Shown piece by piece: positions 57,701 to 64,000 of a DNA stretch of 64,000 bases (position 1 is the first letter of the stretch; each line of letters opens with the position of its first letter). A program made the position numbers and the translations under genes. The notes under the pieces are model-generated. The model did no database searches. It had not been told where the DNA came from and saw nothing but the letters and a program-made list of their open reading frames with translations. This DNA comes from Pseudarthrobacter chlorophenolicus (GTDB taxonomy: Bacteria > Actinomycetota > Actinomycetes > Actinomycetales > Micrococcaceae). The DNA lies in contig NZ_JZTW01000005.1 of assembly GCF_000962805.1 (NCBI RefSeq), forward strand, positions 62,001 to 126,000, given 5' to 3'.

Positions 57701-57834
57701 GCGATGGCGGCCGCGTGGTGGGGCTCGTCAGCCACGTCGGCGAGATGAAGCAGCGGATCGGGACCCAACTGCAGGTGCTCAAGGGCCGGACAGGCTCCAC
57801 GCTGAGGATCTCGGAAGCACTCGGCGCCGGCTAA
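54757..57834 (+). CDS. sbcC: Exonuclease subunit SbcC (Rad50-like)
   Basis: A 1025-residue SMC-like ATPase. The N-terminal lobe has Walker A NGPTGAGKTSVLDAICFALYG cut short by GKT. The Q-loop region QFTRVVMLPQGDFAAFLRS follows. Two long Ala/Glu/Arg-rich coiled-coil arms flank the zinc hook CPVC (Cys533, Cys536). The C-terminal lobe has the signature TLSGGESFMASLSLALGLADV and Walker B IETLFVDEGFGSLDE. GTG 54757 overlaps the sbcD stop, so no start before VRIHHLRISGFG is needed. Ala-rich arms are typical for high-GC organisms. Confidence 0.96.
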   Translation: MRIHHLRISGFGPFAGTEDVDFDRLSGHGLFLLNGPTGAGKTSVLDAICFALYGSVPGARQDGKRLRSDHAEPSQEPAVNLEFSAQGRRFEVTRSPAWDKPSARGRNGFTTQQAKTLLRERVDGAWVEKSARNDEAGAEITALLGMDRDQFTRVVMLPQGDFAAFLRSKAADRLELLQKLFGTQRFEALEQELSREALAARESVAALSGQLELLTARAESEAASLELAEDGALAADNAADRLEWLQKAVAQRLEVLRGSAADAEAAAAVRTLAVDEETGRRERRRRLEAAEARREAVSVAAPRLEELAARLARHRKAEVLQGQLKNVDSAAARVASASRAAESALTLLTLAADDDPELAPLDLMNAAVTGSSAASLPASVTAPAADELGRLRSLLAVVEARLPDEDRLQALRKRHADLGRKQAELEAAGARLGIRSTALLDERAGLEAGVGPLELLAGTAALRSKEAASAGELLDVVRRHASAVTARDAVKLRCDAARGRQLEAKQQWLDLREERLNHAAAELAAQLQAGDPCPVCGSAEHPAPAAGGSQGPGMAQAEDAAHDAYEAADAALARVGAELATAEQSVAVLAGQGGDTPEEEALAAAGVARTAAADAERAAAELSEVRGKLEAVDAGIAEAAAAKAEIDAGLAQAESSLAEVSEQAAALDDALSELRAGRPSLARRLRSLEGAVAVLDKAVAAQAALTAAQSQADDALEQLELALPAAGFATADEARGQLLDSVDADGLQAEVRAGQDEAARVRELFAAEDLVRAAEEKSGGFDPNGERLAALESDAAGARERAREADLAAGMAARCLASLAAISRDYAALAGSAREPAERARMLAGLADAAAGRGENTYRMSLNSYVLAARLEQVAIAASERLVAMSDGRYLLQHTDAKAARGAKSGLGLEVVDQWTGHRRDTSTLSGGESFMASLSLALGLADVVQQESGGVEIETLFVDEGFGSLDEQSLEQVMDALEGLRDGGRVVGLVSHVGEMKQRIGTQLQVLKGRTGSTLRISEALGAG

Positions 57835-57868
57835 CCCGCAGCTGGGGACCGCGGTTCAACTGCAGGCG

Positions 57869-57874
57869 TAGAAT
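57869..57874 (+). promoter_or_regulatory. Candidate -10 element of the MFS gene
   Basis: TAGAAT, giving a leader of about 60 nt to the TTG at 57941. No -35 hexamer is clear. Confidence 0.4.
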
Positions 57875-57900
57875 GGTTCAATTACCGGGTTGCGCGCATC

Positions 57901-57928
57901 GGGAGGAGGGACGATGCGCACGATTTGA
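57901..57928 (+). promoter_or_regulatory. Strong SD plus 4-codon ORF in frame with the MFS gene
   Basis: GGGAGGAGGG (57901-57910) lies right before ATG 57914, which reads Met-Arg-Thr-Ile and stops at TGA 57926. The same frame then continues without a stop into the MFS transporter. So either the transporter start moved to TTG 57941 after a nonsense change, or this is a tiny leader peptide. Confidence 0.45.
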
Positions 57929-57940
57929 ACGAGCCCGGAA

Positions 57941-59293
57941 TTGACTTCACACACCCCTTCTCCGACGTCGCCGCCAACCGCGCCGCCGTCCCCGGCATCA
58001 ACTGCACCCGGACCGCTGCCGCAACCGGCCTCTGGCGTCGCCCAACCGGCCAGGACCGGCAGGTTTGCCCGGCTTCCCCAGCTGGCCGGCCGAAGCTTCA
58101 TACCCCTTGGCCTTTTTGCCCGGCTTCCGCTCGCCATGCTGACAGTGGGCACCCTCACGATGGTCACTTCCGTCAGCGGGTCCTACGCCGCCGGCGGCAC
58201 GGCAGCCGGTGCCGTGGGCATAGGCTCGGCCCTTGGCGCCCCGGTGCTCGGTGCGCTCGCCGACAGGCGGGGACAGCGGCCCGTCCTGCTGACGGCGGCG
58301 ATCGTCAATACAGTAGCGGTCCTGGCCCTGATCCTGGCAGCCACCACCTCCGTGGCCTCCGGTGGACTGTTCGGAGCCGTTATCGCGGCGGCGCTGGTTT
58401 CCGGTGCAAGTTCCCCGCAGGTTGGCCCCCTTGCCCGGGTGCGTTGGATGGCGCTGGCATCGGAGGGTCCGGCGTCGCAGCAGGCCACAGACCTTGACAC
58501 TGCCCTGTCCTACGAGAGCACCGCTGACGAAGTCACGTTCGTCCTGGGCCCGGCCCTGGTGGGAATTCTGGCCAGCCTCCTGGCGCCGTGGCTGCCCCTC
58601 GCCCTGGCCGCCGCCATGACGGCAACGCTGGTACCTGCGTTCGCAGCCCACCCGACCCACCGGGCAGTGCGGCCCGCCGTGCGGAAGGCAGTTACGGGGC
58701 AGCCGGCCGCCCGGGCCGGAAGGCTGCCGGCCGCCGTCGTCCTCCCTGTCGCCGCCATGGTCTGCATGGGAACGTTCTTCGGTTCGACGCAGGCAGCCCT
58801 CAGCTCGTTCTCTGCGCCGTTCGCGGGACCGGAAATTGCCGGCCTGCTGTACGCGGCTGTGGGCTTGAGCTCCGCCGCCGCGGCACTCTCGGTGGCCTAC
58901 TGGCCGCGCACCTTCACCCTGCCCCGGCGATGGATCGTGTCCGCCGTGCTGATGGCGCTCCTGTCACTGCTCCTGCTGCTGCCGGATTCGCTGGCCGCCA
59001 TGGTGGCCGTGCTGCTGGTCCTGGGGATCCCGGTAGGTCCGGTCATGGTGACAGTTTTCACGGCAGGCGGCGTCCTGGCACCCGCCGGCCGGCTGGGGAC
59101 GGTCATGACCGCCTTGGCCAGCGGCATCGTGGCCGGCACGGCACTGGGTTCAGCCATCGGTGGCTACCTCGCAGAGGCGGGCGGCCATCACCTTGCGTTC
59201 CTGGTCCCCATTGCAGCGTCCATGCTGCTGGCACTGCTGGGCGCCGCTGCCGCCGTCGTGCTTGGAAAGCGCGGAACCGGCAGCCTCGGCTGA
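57941..59293 (+). CDS. MFS transporter
   Basis: A 450-residue major facilitator protein. The N-terminal 55 residues are Pro/Ala/Ser-rich and cytoplasmic. About 12 transmembrane helices follow; the loop 2-3 motif GALADRRGQRPVLL is the classic motif A (GxLaDrxGrkxxl). The low-complexity start and the weak TTG at 57941 leave the true start open; the conserved part begins near FARLPLAML. Substrate unknown. It is convergent with the IclR regulator. Confidence 0.87.
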   Translation: MTSHTPSPTSPPTAPPSPASTAPGPLPQPASGVAQPARTGRFARLPQLAGRSFIPLGLFARLPLAMLTVGTLTMVTSVSGSYAAGGTAAGAVGIGSALGAPVLGALADRRGQRPVLLTAAIVNTVAVLALILAATTSVASGGLFGAVIAAALVSGASSPQVGPLARVRWMALASEGPASQQATDLDTALSYESTADEVTFVLGPALVGILASLLAPWLPLALAAAMTATLVPAFAAHPTHRAVRPAVRKAVTGQPAARAGRLPAAVVLPVAAMVCMGTFFGSTQAALSSFSAPFAGPEIAGLLYAAVGLSSAAAALSVAYWPRTFTLPRRWIVSAVLMALLSLLLLLPDSLAAMVAVLLVLGIPVGPVMVTVFTAGGVLAPAGRLGTVMTALASGIVAGTALGSAIGGYLAEAGGHHLAFLVPIAASMLLALLGAAAAVVLGKRGTGSLG

Positions 59294-59333
59294 CGCGGCT
59301 TCGGGTCCGGAGGCGCAAGCACGGCCGGACGGG

Positions 59334-60065
59334 TCAGGCCAACTGCTCCTGGATCCTCGCCGCGCTCCCCGCCAGAGCGGCACCCACGGCCGCGGGATCG
59401 TGGGCGGAACGGATGTAGACGACGGCCAGGGCGGCGGGCCGGCTTCCCGGGACCCTGATGGGGGCCGCCAAGGAGGAAACCCCCGCAATAACCTCGTCGT
59501 GGCTTGCCGAGTAGCCCAGCCGGCGGGCATTGCCGGCCTCCTGCCGGTAGGCCGTGCCGGTGTCCAGCCTGTCCCATTCGGCCTGGGTGAACGCTGACTG
59601 GATGGCGATGCCCGGTGCCCCGGCGTTGATGGGATGCCTTGTGCCGGGGTGCTGGGCCACCGTGGCGCCCGAGTGCCGCGGCTCGACGGTAACCAGCGTG
59701 ATGCAGTCATGATGGTCCCAGACGGCGATGAACGCCGTCATATCGAGGGTGTTTGCAAGGTGCGTGAGCTCCGGGAGCGCGGCGGACTGGAGGTTTCGCG
59801 ACACCCCCCGGGCCAGGACCGCCAGGCCGGGGCCGGGCTGCACCTTGCCGGCATCGTCCCGCACCAGCAGTGAATGGTCCTCGAGCGTGCGCAGGATCCG
59901 GTAGGCCACCGACCGGTGGACTCCCATGGCATCGGCCAGTTCGGCAATGGTCATGGGGCCGGGTGCAGCTGCCAGGATCTCAAGGGCGCGAATGCCGCGC
60001 GAGAGAGTCTGGGAGGGCGAAGCCTGGGCTCCCGGTCCTGCCGGGGCGGCTGCGGTGGAAGTCAT
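59334..60065 (-). CDS. IclR family transcriptional regulator
   Basis: A 243-residue regulator. After a 20-residue disordered N-end, SRGIRALEILAAAPGPMTIAELADAM begins the winged helix-turn-helix (MTIAELADAMGVHRSVAYRI). The effector domain follows (MTAFIAVWDHHDCITLVTVEP; GAPGIAIQSA; RRLGYSASHDEVIAGVSSLAAP). ATG 60065 is preferred over ATG 60074 because TAGGAT lies exactly 7 nt before it. It is divergent from an MHS transporter, the usual layout for control of uptake of an organic acid. The ligand is not known. Confidence 0.92.
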   Translation of the reverse strand: MTSTAAAPAGPGAQASPSQTLSRGIRALEILAAAPGPMTIAELADAMGVHRSVAYRILRTLEDHSLLVRDDAGKVQPGPGLAVLARGVSRNLQSAALPELTHLANTLDMTAFIAVWDHHDCITLVTVEPRHSGATVAQHPGTRHPINAGAPGIAIQSAFTQAEWDRLDTGTAYRQEAGNARRLGYSASHDEVIAGVSSLAAPIRVPGSRPAALAVVYIRSAHDPAAVGAALAGSAARIQEQLA

Positions 60066-60072
60066 GGAGTCC

Positions 60073-60078
60073 ATCCTA
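60073..60078 (-). promoter_or_regulatory. -10 element, leaderless promoter of the IclR gene
   Basis: TAGGAT on the minus strand, 7 nt from ATG 60065. Confidence 0.5.
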
Positions 60079-60111
60079 GGCGCGCCGAGCGGGTGGGACT
60101 GTCCTTTATGG

Positions 60112-60135
60112 GAACTTGCCGTTCATATATGGAAC
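60112..60135. promoter_or_regulatory. Candidate IclR operator
   Basis: Two overlapping inverted repeats, GAAC-5-GTTC (60112-60124) and GTTC-ATATATG-GAAC (60121-60135), lie between the divergent IclR and MHS genes. A third, ACCG-6-CGGT, lies at 60221-60234 before the MHS gene. IclR-type regulators bind such short palindromes. Confidence 0.5.
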
Positions 60136-60287
60136 TCAAACAGCATTCCGCCGTTCACCGCAAAATTCGACCTTACCGTGTCGCGTATCACAATTTCCGT
60201 AGTACGCTACTAACTAACTGACCGTTCTGTCGGTAATCCTTGAAGGCGTCCGGCGGTGCAATGCCGCCAATGAACAATGGAGTTTCA

Positions 60288-61622
60288 ATGACCACACCTT
60301 CCCAGGTGGATACACTCACCGGTCCCAGCACACGGAGGGAGGAGCGCAAGGTCCTTGCGGGCACTCTCGTCGGTACCACCATCGAGTGGTACGACTTCTT
60401 CATCTTTGCGCAGCTGACGGCAACGCTCCTTTCCCCGCTGTTCCTGGCCCCGCTGAACGAGTCCAATCCCGGGCTGGCGCAGATCCTCTCCTTCGCGCTG
60501 ATCGGCATCAGCTTCCTCTTCCGCCCGCTCGGCGCTGTCATCGCCGGCCACCTCGGTGACCGGATGGGCCGGAAGGCGATGCTGGTGTTCACCCTGGTCA
60601 TGATGGGTGCGGCAACGGCGCTCATCGGCATGCTTCCCACCTACGCCCAGATCGGCGCCTGGGCTCCGGTCCTGCTGATCCTGCTGCGTGTCATCCAGGG
60701 CTTCTCCGCGGGCGGCGAATGGGGCGGCGCGGCCCTCATGGCCGTCGAGCATGCACCCTTGAACAAGCGTGGCCTGTTCGGCGCCTACCCGCAGATCGGC
60801 GTTCCTGTCGGCATGATCCTGGCCACCGGCCTGCTCTTCTTCCTCAACAGCAGCATGTCCAAGGAAGACTTCGCTGCCTGGGGCTGGCGCGTCCCGTTCC
60901 TGCTGTCGATTGTCCTCATTGTGGTGGGGTACCTGATCCGCCGCGCTGTGGCCGAGAGCCCCGTGTTCCAGGAGATGGCGCTGCGGAAGAAGGAAAGCAA
61001 GGCGCCGCTGGGCGAACTCATCCGCAACCACAAGCTCCCGGTCCTGTACTCCACCCTGATCTTCATCGGGAACAATGCCGCCGGGTACCTGCTGATCGCG
61101 TTCTTCATCTCCTACGCCACCAGGACGCTCAAGATGCCCACCCCGCAGATCCTGCTGGCCACCACCCTGGCATCATTCGGCTGGCTCATCTTCACGTTGG
61201 TGGGCGGCTGGCTTTCCGACAAGATTGGCCGGGTCAAGACCTTCCTGGCAGGCTACGCCATCGTGTTCGCCTGGATGCTGCCCATGTTCGCCCTGATCGA
61301 CACCAAGAACATCTGGCTCTACGGGGTTGCACTGTTCGTCCTCACCATCGGGCTTGGACTCTCCTACGGGCCCATGTCCGCCATGTACGCCGAAATGTTC
61401 CCGGCCAACGTCCGGTACTCCGGCATCTCGATCGGCTACGCGTTCGGCGCCATCCTGGGCGGCGCGTTTGCGGCCACTATCGCCGAAACACTGCTGCAGA
61501 GCACCAAGTGGGCCGGGTCCATTGGCATCTACATCATGGTGCTGTGCGTCATCTCCGCCATCGGGGTAGTGCTGGCCAAGGAGACGAAGGGACGCCCGCT
61601 GGGCGTCAGCGCCCACCACTGA
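60288..61622 (+). CDS. MHS family (metabolite:H+ symporter) MFS transporter
   Basis: A 444-residue protein with 12 transmembrane helices. Diagnostic MHS features are GTTIEWYDFFIFAQLTATL at the first helix, GDRMGRKAML (motif A), QGFSAGGEWGGAALMAVEHAP, and the RRAVAESPVFQEM loop after helix 6. Members import citrate, shikimate, proline/betaine, ketoglutarate or aromatic acids. ATG 60288 has GGAG 7 nt before it. Upstream in-frame ATGs at 60240 and later lack sites. Likely under control of the divergent IclR. Confidence 0.94.
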   Translation: MTTPSQVDTLTGPSTRREERKVLAGTLVGTTIEWYDFFIFAQLTATLLSPLFLAPLNESNPGLAQILSFALIGISFLFRPLGAVIAGHLGDRMGRKAMLVFTLVMMGAATALIGMLPTYAQIGAWAPVLLILLRVIQGFSAGGEWGGAALMAVEHAPLNKRGLFGAYPQIGVPVGMILATGLLFFLNSSMSKEDFAAWGWRVPFLLSIVLIVVGYLIRRAVAESPVFQEMALRKKESKAPLGELIRNHKLPVLYSTLIFIGNNAAGYLLIAFFISYATRTLKMPTPQILLATTLASFGWLIFTLVGGWLSDKIGRVKTFLAGYAIVFAWMLPMFALIDTKNIWLYGVALFVLTIGLGLSYGPMSAMYAEMFPANVRYSGISIGYAFGAILGGAFAATIAETLLQSTKWAGSIGIYIMVLCVISAIGVVLAKETKGRPLGVSAHH

Positions 61623-61687
61623 CCAGCAATCCCGAACCACGCCCGGCTTGGCAGCCCTGACGGCGTGGATCCAGGAAACGACCGCGA

Positions 61688-61718
61688 CGGCGGGCCGGAC
61701 AATGCGTCCGGCCCGCCG
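61688..61718. terminator. Hairpin between convergent MHS and phosphoribosyltransferase genes
   Basis: A perfect 13-bp stem CGGCGGGCCGGAC/GTCCGGCCCGCCG with an AATGC loop. The downstream U-run is poor on both strands. Confidence 0.65.
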
Positions 61719-61721
61719 CTG

Positions 61722-62369
61722 CTATTGGCTGAGGTACTCGATGGCGGTGTCATCTGACAGCTGTTCGAAGTGCCGGTAGAAACTGCCCACGGCCCGGAAC
61801 TTGCCCGGCAGGTGCAGGCAGATGACGGCGTCGCAGACGCGTTCCACTGACGCCTCGGCTTCGATCGAACCCACTGGAGCTGCGGCCACCACCACGGCAG
61901 CGCCGCCCTCGCGGACCGCTTCCACGGCTGCCCGCATGGTGGCGCCGGTGGCCAGGCCGTCATCCACCAGCAGCACGGTCTTTCCGGCCAGGTCCATGGA
62001 CGTTCCGGGATAAAGGTCCACCCGGCGGTGCAGCTCGGCACGCTCGCGCTCTTCCACCTCGTCCAGCCATTCGCGACGCACGCCGTGTTCCAGCACCCGG
62101 TCCACCAGCGGTTTGTTCACCAGCCTGACGGTCCGGCCGCGTGCCCACGCCAGTGCTCCGTACGCGGTCTCCTCATGGCCCGGAATGCCCAGCTTCCGGA
62201 CCAGGACTGTCCCCAGCGGAAGGTAGAGCGCCTTGGCCACGGCCGCAGCCACCGGAATCCCGCCGCGGGCCAGGCCCAGGACCACAGTGCCGGGCCGCTC
62301 CCGGAATTGGGTCAGCGCGGCAGCGAGGCGCTCACCTGCCTCGGTTCGGTCTTCGAATCGCGTACCCAT
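61722..62369 (-). CDS. Phosphoribosyltransferase family protein
   Basis: A 215-residue type I PRTase fold. The PRPP loop is VLLVDDGLATGATMRAAVEAV, and the N-terminal LGLARGGIPVAAAVAKAL and LVRKLGIPGHEETAYGALA are typical of a group often annotated as putative phosphoribosyltransferase or erythromycin-esterase partner. A substrate base is not evident. ATG 62369 has GGAGGGG just before. Monocistronic. Confidence 0.87.
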   Translation of the reverse strand: MGTRFEDRTEAGERLAAALTQFRERPGTVVLGLARGGIPVAAAVAKALYLPLGTVLVRKLGIPGHEETAYGALAWARGRTVRLVNKPLVDRVLEHGVRREWLDEVEERERAELHRRVDLYPGTSMDLAGKTVLLVDDGLATGATMRAAVEAVREGGAAVVVAAAPVGSIEAEASVERVCDAVICLHLPGKFRAVGSFYRHFEQLSDDTAIEYLSQ

Positions 62370-62465
62370 CTGCCCCTCCAGGCTCTTCCGGCCCTGTGAT
62401 TCCAGCCTACCGCCGGCACCCGCCGGGATCTTCAGGTTCCGGTGGCAATCAGGGTGCCTGGAACC

Positions 62466-63293
62466 TCAGACCGCGAGGAAGGCGATGGCCGCCTGTTTGA
62501 AGGCCCTGCTGGTGACGGCATTGGTGTGGTTCCGGCCAGGCAGGACCAGCTGCTCGGCCATGCCTCCGGTGCTGTTGGCCAGCTCGGCGAGTTTAGGGAG
62601 GCTGCCGATCCGTTCGTCCTGGTCGCCGGCTACCAGGAGCATCGGCACATGGGGGACGGCTTCGGCGGGATCGTAGGGCTCGGCCTTGATGGCCTCCACG
62701 AGAGTGAGCAACGCAAAGATGTTATTGGTGGGCAGCAGCAGCGCCATCTTCAGCAGCTGCGCGGTGGACCCATCGGCAATCGGCGTACCGTCGGCCAGGT
62801 AGTCCTGGGCGGCCGTCAGGTCGAACTCGGCCAGCGGATCGGAGATGTTGGGTCCGCCGAGCACCAGGCGGTGGACGATCTCGGGCTGCGTGGAAGCGAA
62901 TTCCCACGCCAGCCGCGATCCCAGCGAGTAACCCACGACGTCGAGTCCGCTGGAAGGATCGCCCTCCTGCAGGGGCCGGACACCGGCGTCGAACGCTGTC
63001 TGCAGCAGATCGGCGCGGATGCGGCTGGGGGAGTACGAATCGCGGTCCTCCGGCGCGCCGCTGCGGCCGTGGCCTGGCAGGTCCACCGTGATCACGCGGC
63101 GGCCGGCCTCCAGGAGTGCGCCCACCCAGCCGGTGTCCTCCCAGTTGAGTTTCCCCGAGGAGGAGAAGCCGTGCAGCAGGAGGACAGGCCGCAACCCGGC
63201 ATCGTCAGCGGGGTCATGCACCGCCACGAACAGTTGGGGGTCCGTGCCCTCCACGGTGTGCGCATGCTGTTGGCCGGTGTGCCTGCCGCTCAT
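62466..63293 (-). CDS. Alpha/beta hydrolase
   Basis: A 275-residue canonical hydrolase. LLLHGFSSSGKLNWED (oxyanion HG), VITVDLPGHGRSGAPED, the nucleophile elbow DVVGYSLGSRLAWEFA, the late Asp in LLVAGDQDERIG and the His in GRNHTNAV. ATG 63293 (MSGRHTG) has GAGGAC 8 nt before it. Several in-frame starts upstream lack sites. Substrate unknown; lactonase or meta-cleavage hydrolase-like. Confidence 0.88.
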   Translation of the reverse strand: MSGRHTGQQHAHTVEGTDPQLFVAVHDPADDAGLRPVLLLHGFSSSGKLNWEDTGWVGALLEAGRRVITVDLPGHGRSGAPEDRDSYSPSRIRADLLQTAFDAGVRPLQEGDPSSGLDVVGYSLGSRLAWEFASTQPEIVHRLVLGGPNISDPLAEFDLTAAQDYLADGTPIADGSTAQLLKMALLLPTNNIFALLTLVEAIKAEPYDPAEAVPHVPMLLVAGDQDERIGSLPKLAELANSTGGMAEQLVLPGRNHTNAVTSRAFKQAAIAFLAV

Positions 63294-63400
63294 GGTGTCA
63301 GTCCTCATCAACTCGAACACGGTGGCGGAGGTCCGCACGGATCGTGCGGGGCCGCCGAAGTACAAGCCACTCTACCGGCCGGGCTGCAGGATACTTCAAG

Positions 63401-64000
63401 TCATTCGGACTGGCGGCGGCGGCCCTGGATCCGGGCACCTGCGGCGCAGGCCAAGGCAATTCCCGCGATCAGCGCAAAGGTGCTGAACAGCTGCACCCGG
63501 CTTTCCCCGGCGCTGAAGCCCACCGCAAAGATCAGCCCCAGCAGGACGAGCCCGAGGACCGTCAATGCGGGGAACCCCTTCATCCTCAGCGGAAGCGGAG
63601 CGCCGTCCCGGGCGGCCCGGCGCCGGAGGATCAGCTGGGACACCAGCGCGCTGCCCCACACCACCAGGCAGGTTGAACCCACCAGCTGGAAGAGCGCGGG
63701 AAGGACTTTGTCCGGGAAGAGCAGTTCCAGGACGGTGGCCACAAAACCGAACGCCACGGACACGGCCACGGCGAGCATCGGCACGCTGGCCCCGCTGAGG
63801 CGCGTCAGGAACTTCGGCGCCTCGCCCCGCTCCGCGAGCGAGTAGGCCATCCGGGAGGCGCCGTAAAGATTGGCATTGAGTGCGGACAGGAGCGCGACGA
63901 CGGCAACCAGGGTGATCGCCGTTGCCGCACCGGGGATCCGGGCGGCGTCCAGGACCCCGGCGAAGGGCGACGCCAGGCTTTCGGAGGTGGCCGGAAGGAC
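63401..64000 (-). CDS. Amino-acid permease, APC superfamily (3' part only)
   Basis: The window holds the last 199 residues; the gene starts beyond the right edge. The helix ITLVAVVALLSALNANLYGASRMAY, cut by the family motif NANLYGASRM..SLAERGEAPKFL, is typical of GABA/amino-acid permeases (AAT family, helices 8-9). Four more hydrophobic segments follow, and the C-terminus is basic. Substrate not determined. Confidence 0.88.
   Translation of the reverse strand, partial: VLPATSESLASPFAGVLDAARIPGAATAITLVAVVALLSALNANLYGASRMAYSLAERGEAPKFLTRLSGASVPMLAVAVSVAFGFVATVLELLFPDKVLPALFQLVGSTCLVVWGSALVSQLILRRRAARDGAPLPLRMKGFPALTVLGLVLLGLIFAVGFSAGESRVQLFSTFALIAGIALACAAGARIQGRRRQSE

Noticed and set aside
57925..58497. 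Alternative frame starting TTG 57925 with a protein-like first 25 residues
   Set aside because: It overlaps the transporter in another frame and soon turns into Pro/Arg/His-rich shadow sequence; an N-terminal frameshift is possible but not supported by a family match.
59294..59333. GTCCGG/CCGGAC pair as a terminator between the MFS and IclR genes
   Set aside because: Six base pairs across a 14-nt loop without a U-run; too weak to annotate.

Overview
The window is high-GC chromosomal DNA from an actinobacterium, most likely an Arthrobacter/Pseudarthrobacter-type member of the Micrococcaceae. Three things point there: strong G/C third positions; a gene order that follows Mycobacterium tuberculosis Rv1292-Rv1341 closely (argS-lysA-hom-thrC-thrB-rho-prfA-prmC-tsaC-wecA-atp operon-DUF2550, then nucS, pncB/clpS/DUF2017, murI-MBL-rph-rdgB); and actinobacterial hallmarks (NucS, a Rho with a long Arg/Asp/Asn-rich insert, DUF2017, DUF2550, DUF3039). 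The species assignment is inference. I see no prophage, IS element, CRISPR array, tRNA or rRNA.

Layout. 1-841 (minus): a flavinylation pair, partial ApbE and an FMN-binding lipoprotein. 1029-7583: argS and an aspartate-family operon (lysA, hom, thrC, thrB). 7876-9929: rho, whose reading frame is broken near its 3' end. 9969-10084: a large nested palindrome. 10163-13683: prfA, prmC, tsaC and a WecG-type glycosyltransferase. 13720-16018: a GT2 glycosyltransferase and WecA. 16124-24490: the complete F1Fo ATP synthase operon with two accessory membrane proteins in front and DUF2550 behind. 24495-28336: a membrane-anchored esterase coupled to an aminoacyl-phosphatidylglycerol synthase-like protein. 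28493-36808: cold-shock protein, NucS, hydrolase, AI-2E-type exporter, an unrecognised membrane protein, a thioredoxin-fold protein, an old yellow enzyme and DUF3253. 36897-42330: ABC exporter, nagB, DUF3039 and a SF2 helicase. 42392-48731: NAD salvage (pncA, pncB) divergent from clpS-DUF2017, then murI, MBL hydrolase, rph and rdgB. 48827-57834: DedA, exonuclease-BRCT, DUF4395, ADP-ribosylglycohydrolase, aquaporin, sbcDC. 57941-64000: MFS exporter, IclR regulator divergent from an MHS transporter, phosphoribosyltransferase, hydrolase and a partial amino-acid permease.

The content is mostly housekeeping. I did not find a convincing new multi-gene system. The most unusual observation is rho: the frame shifts after residue 647, about 29 family-conserved codons including the arginine-finger segment are missing, and the last 37 codons survive in another frame just downstream. 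This is either a real loss or alteration of Rho or a sequence error. Also notable are the nested palindrome behind rho, a palindrome abutting the sbcDC promoter, a back-to-back overlapping promoter between pncB and clpS, and a very regular leaderless-promoter layout (a TANNNT hexamer 6 or 7 nt before the start codon) at about 16 operon heads.
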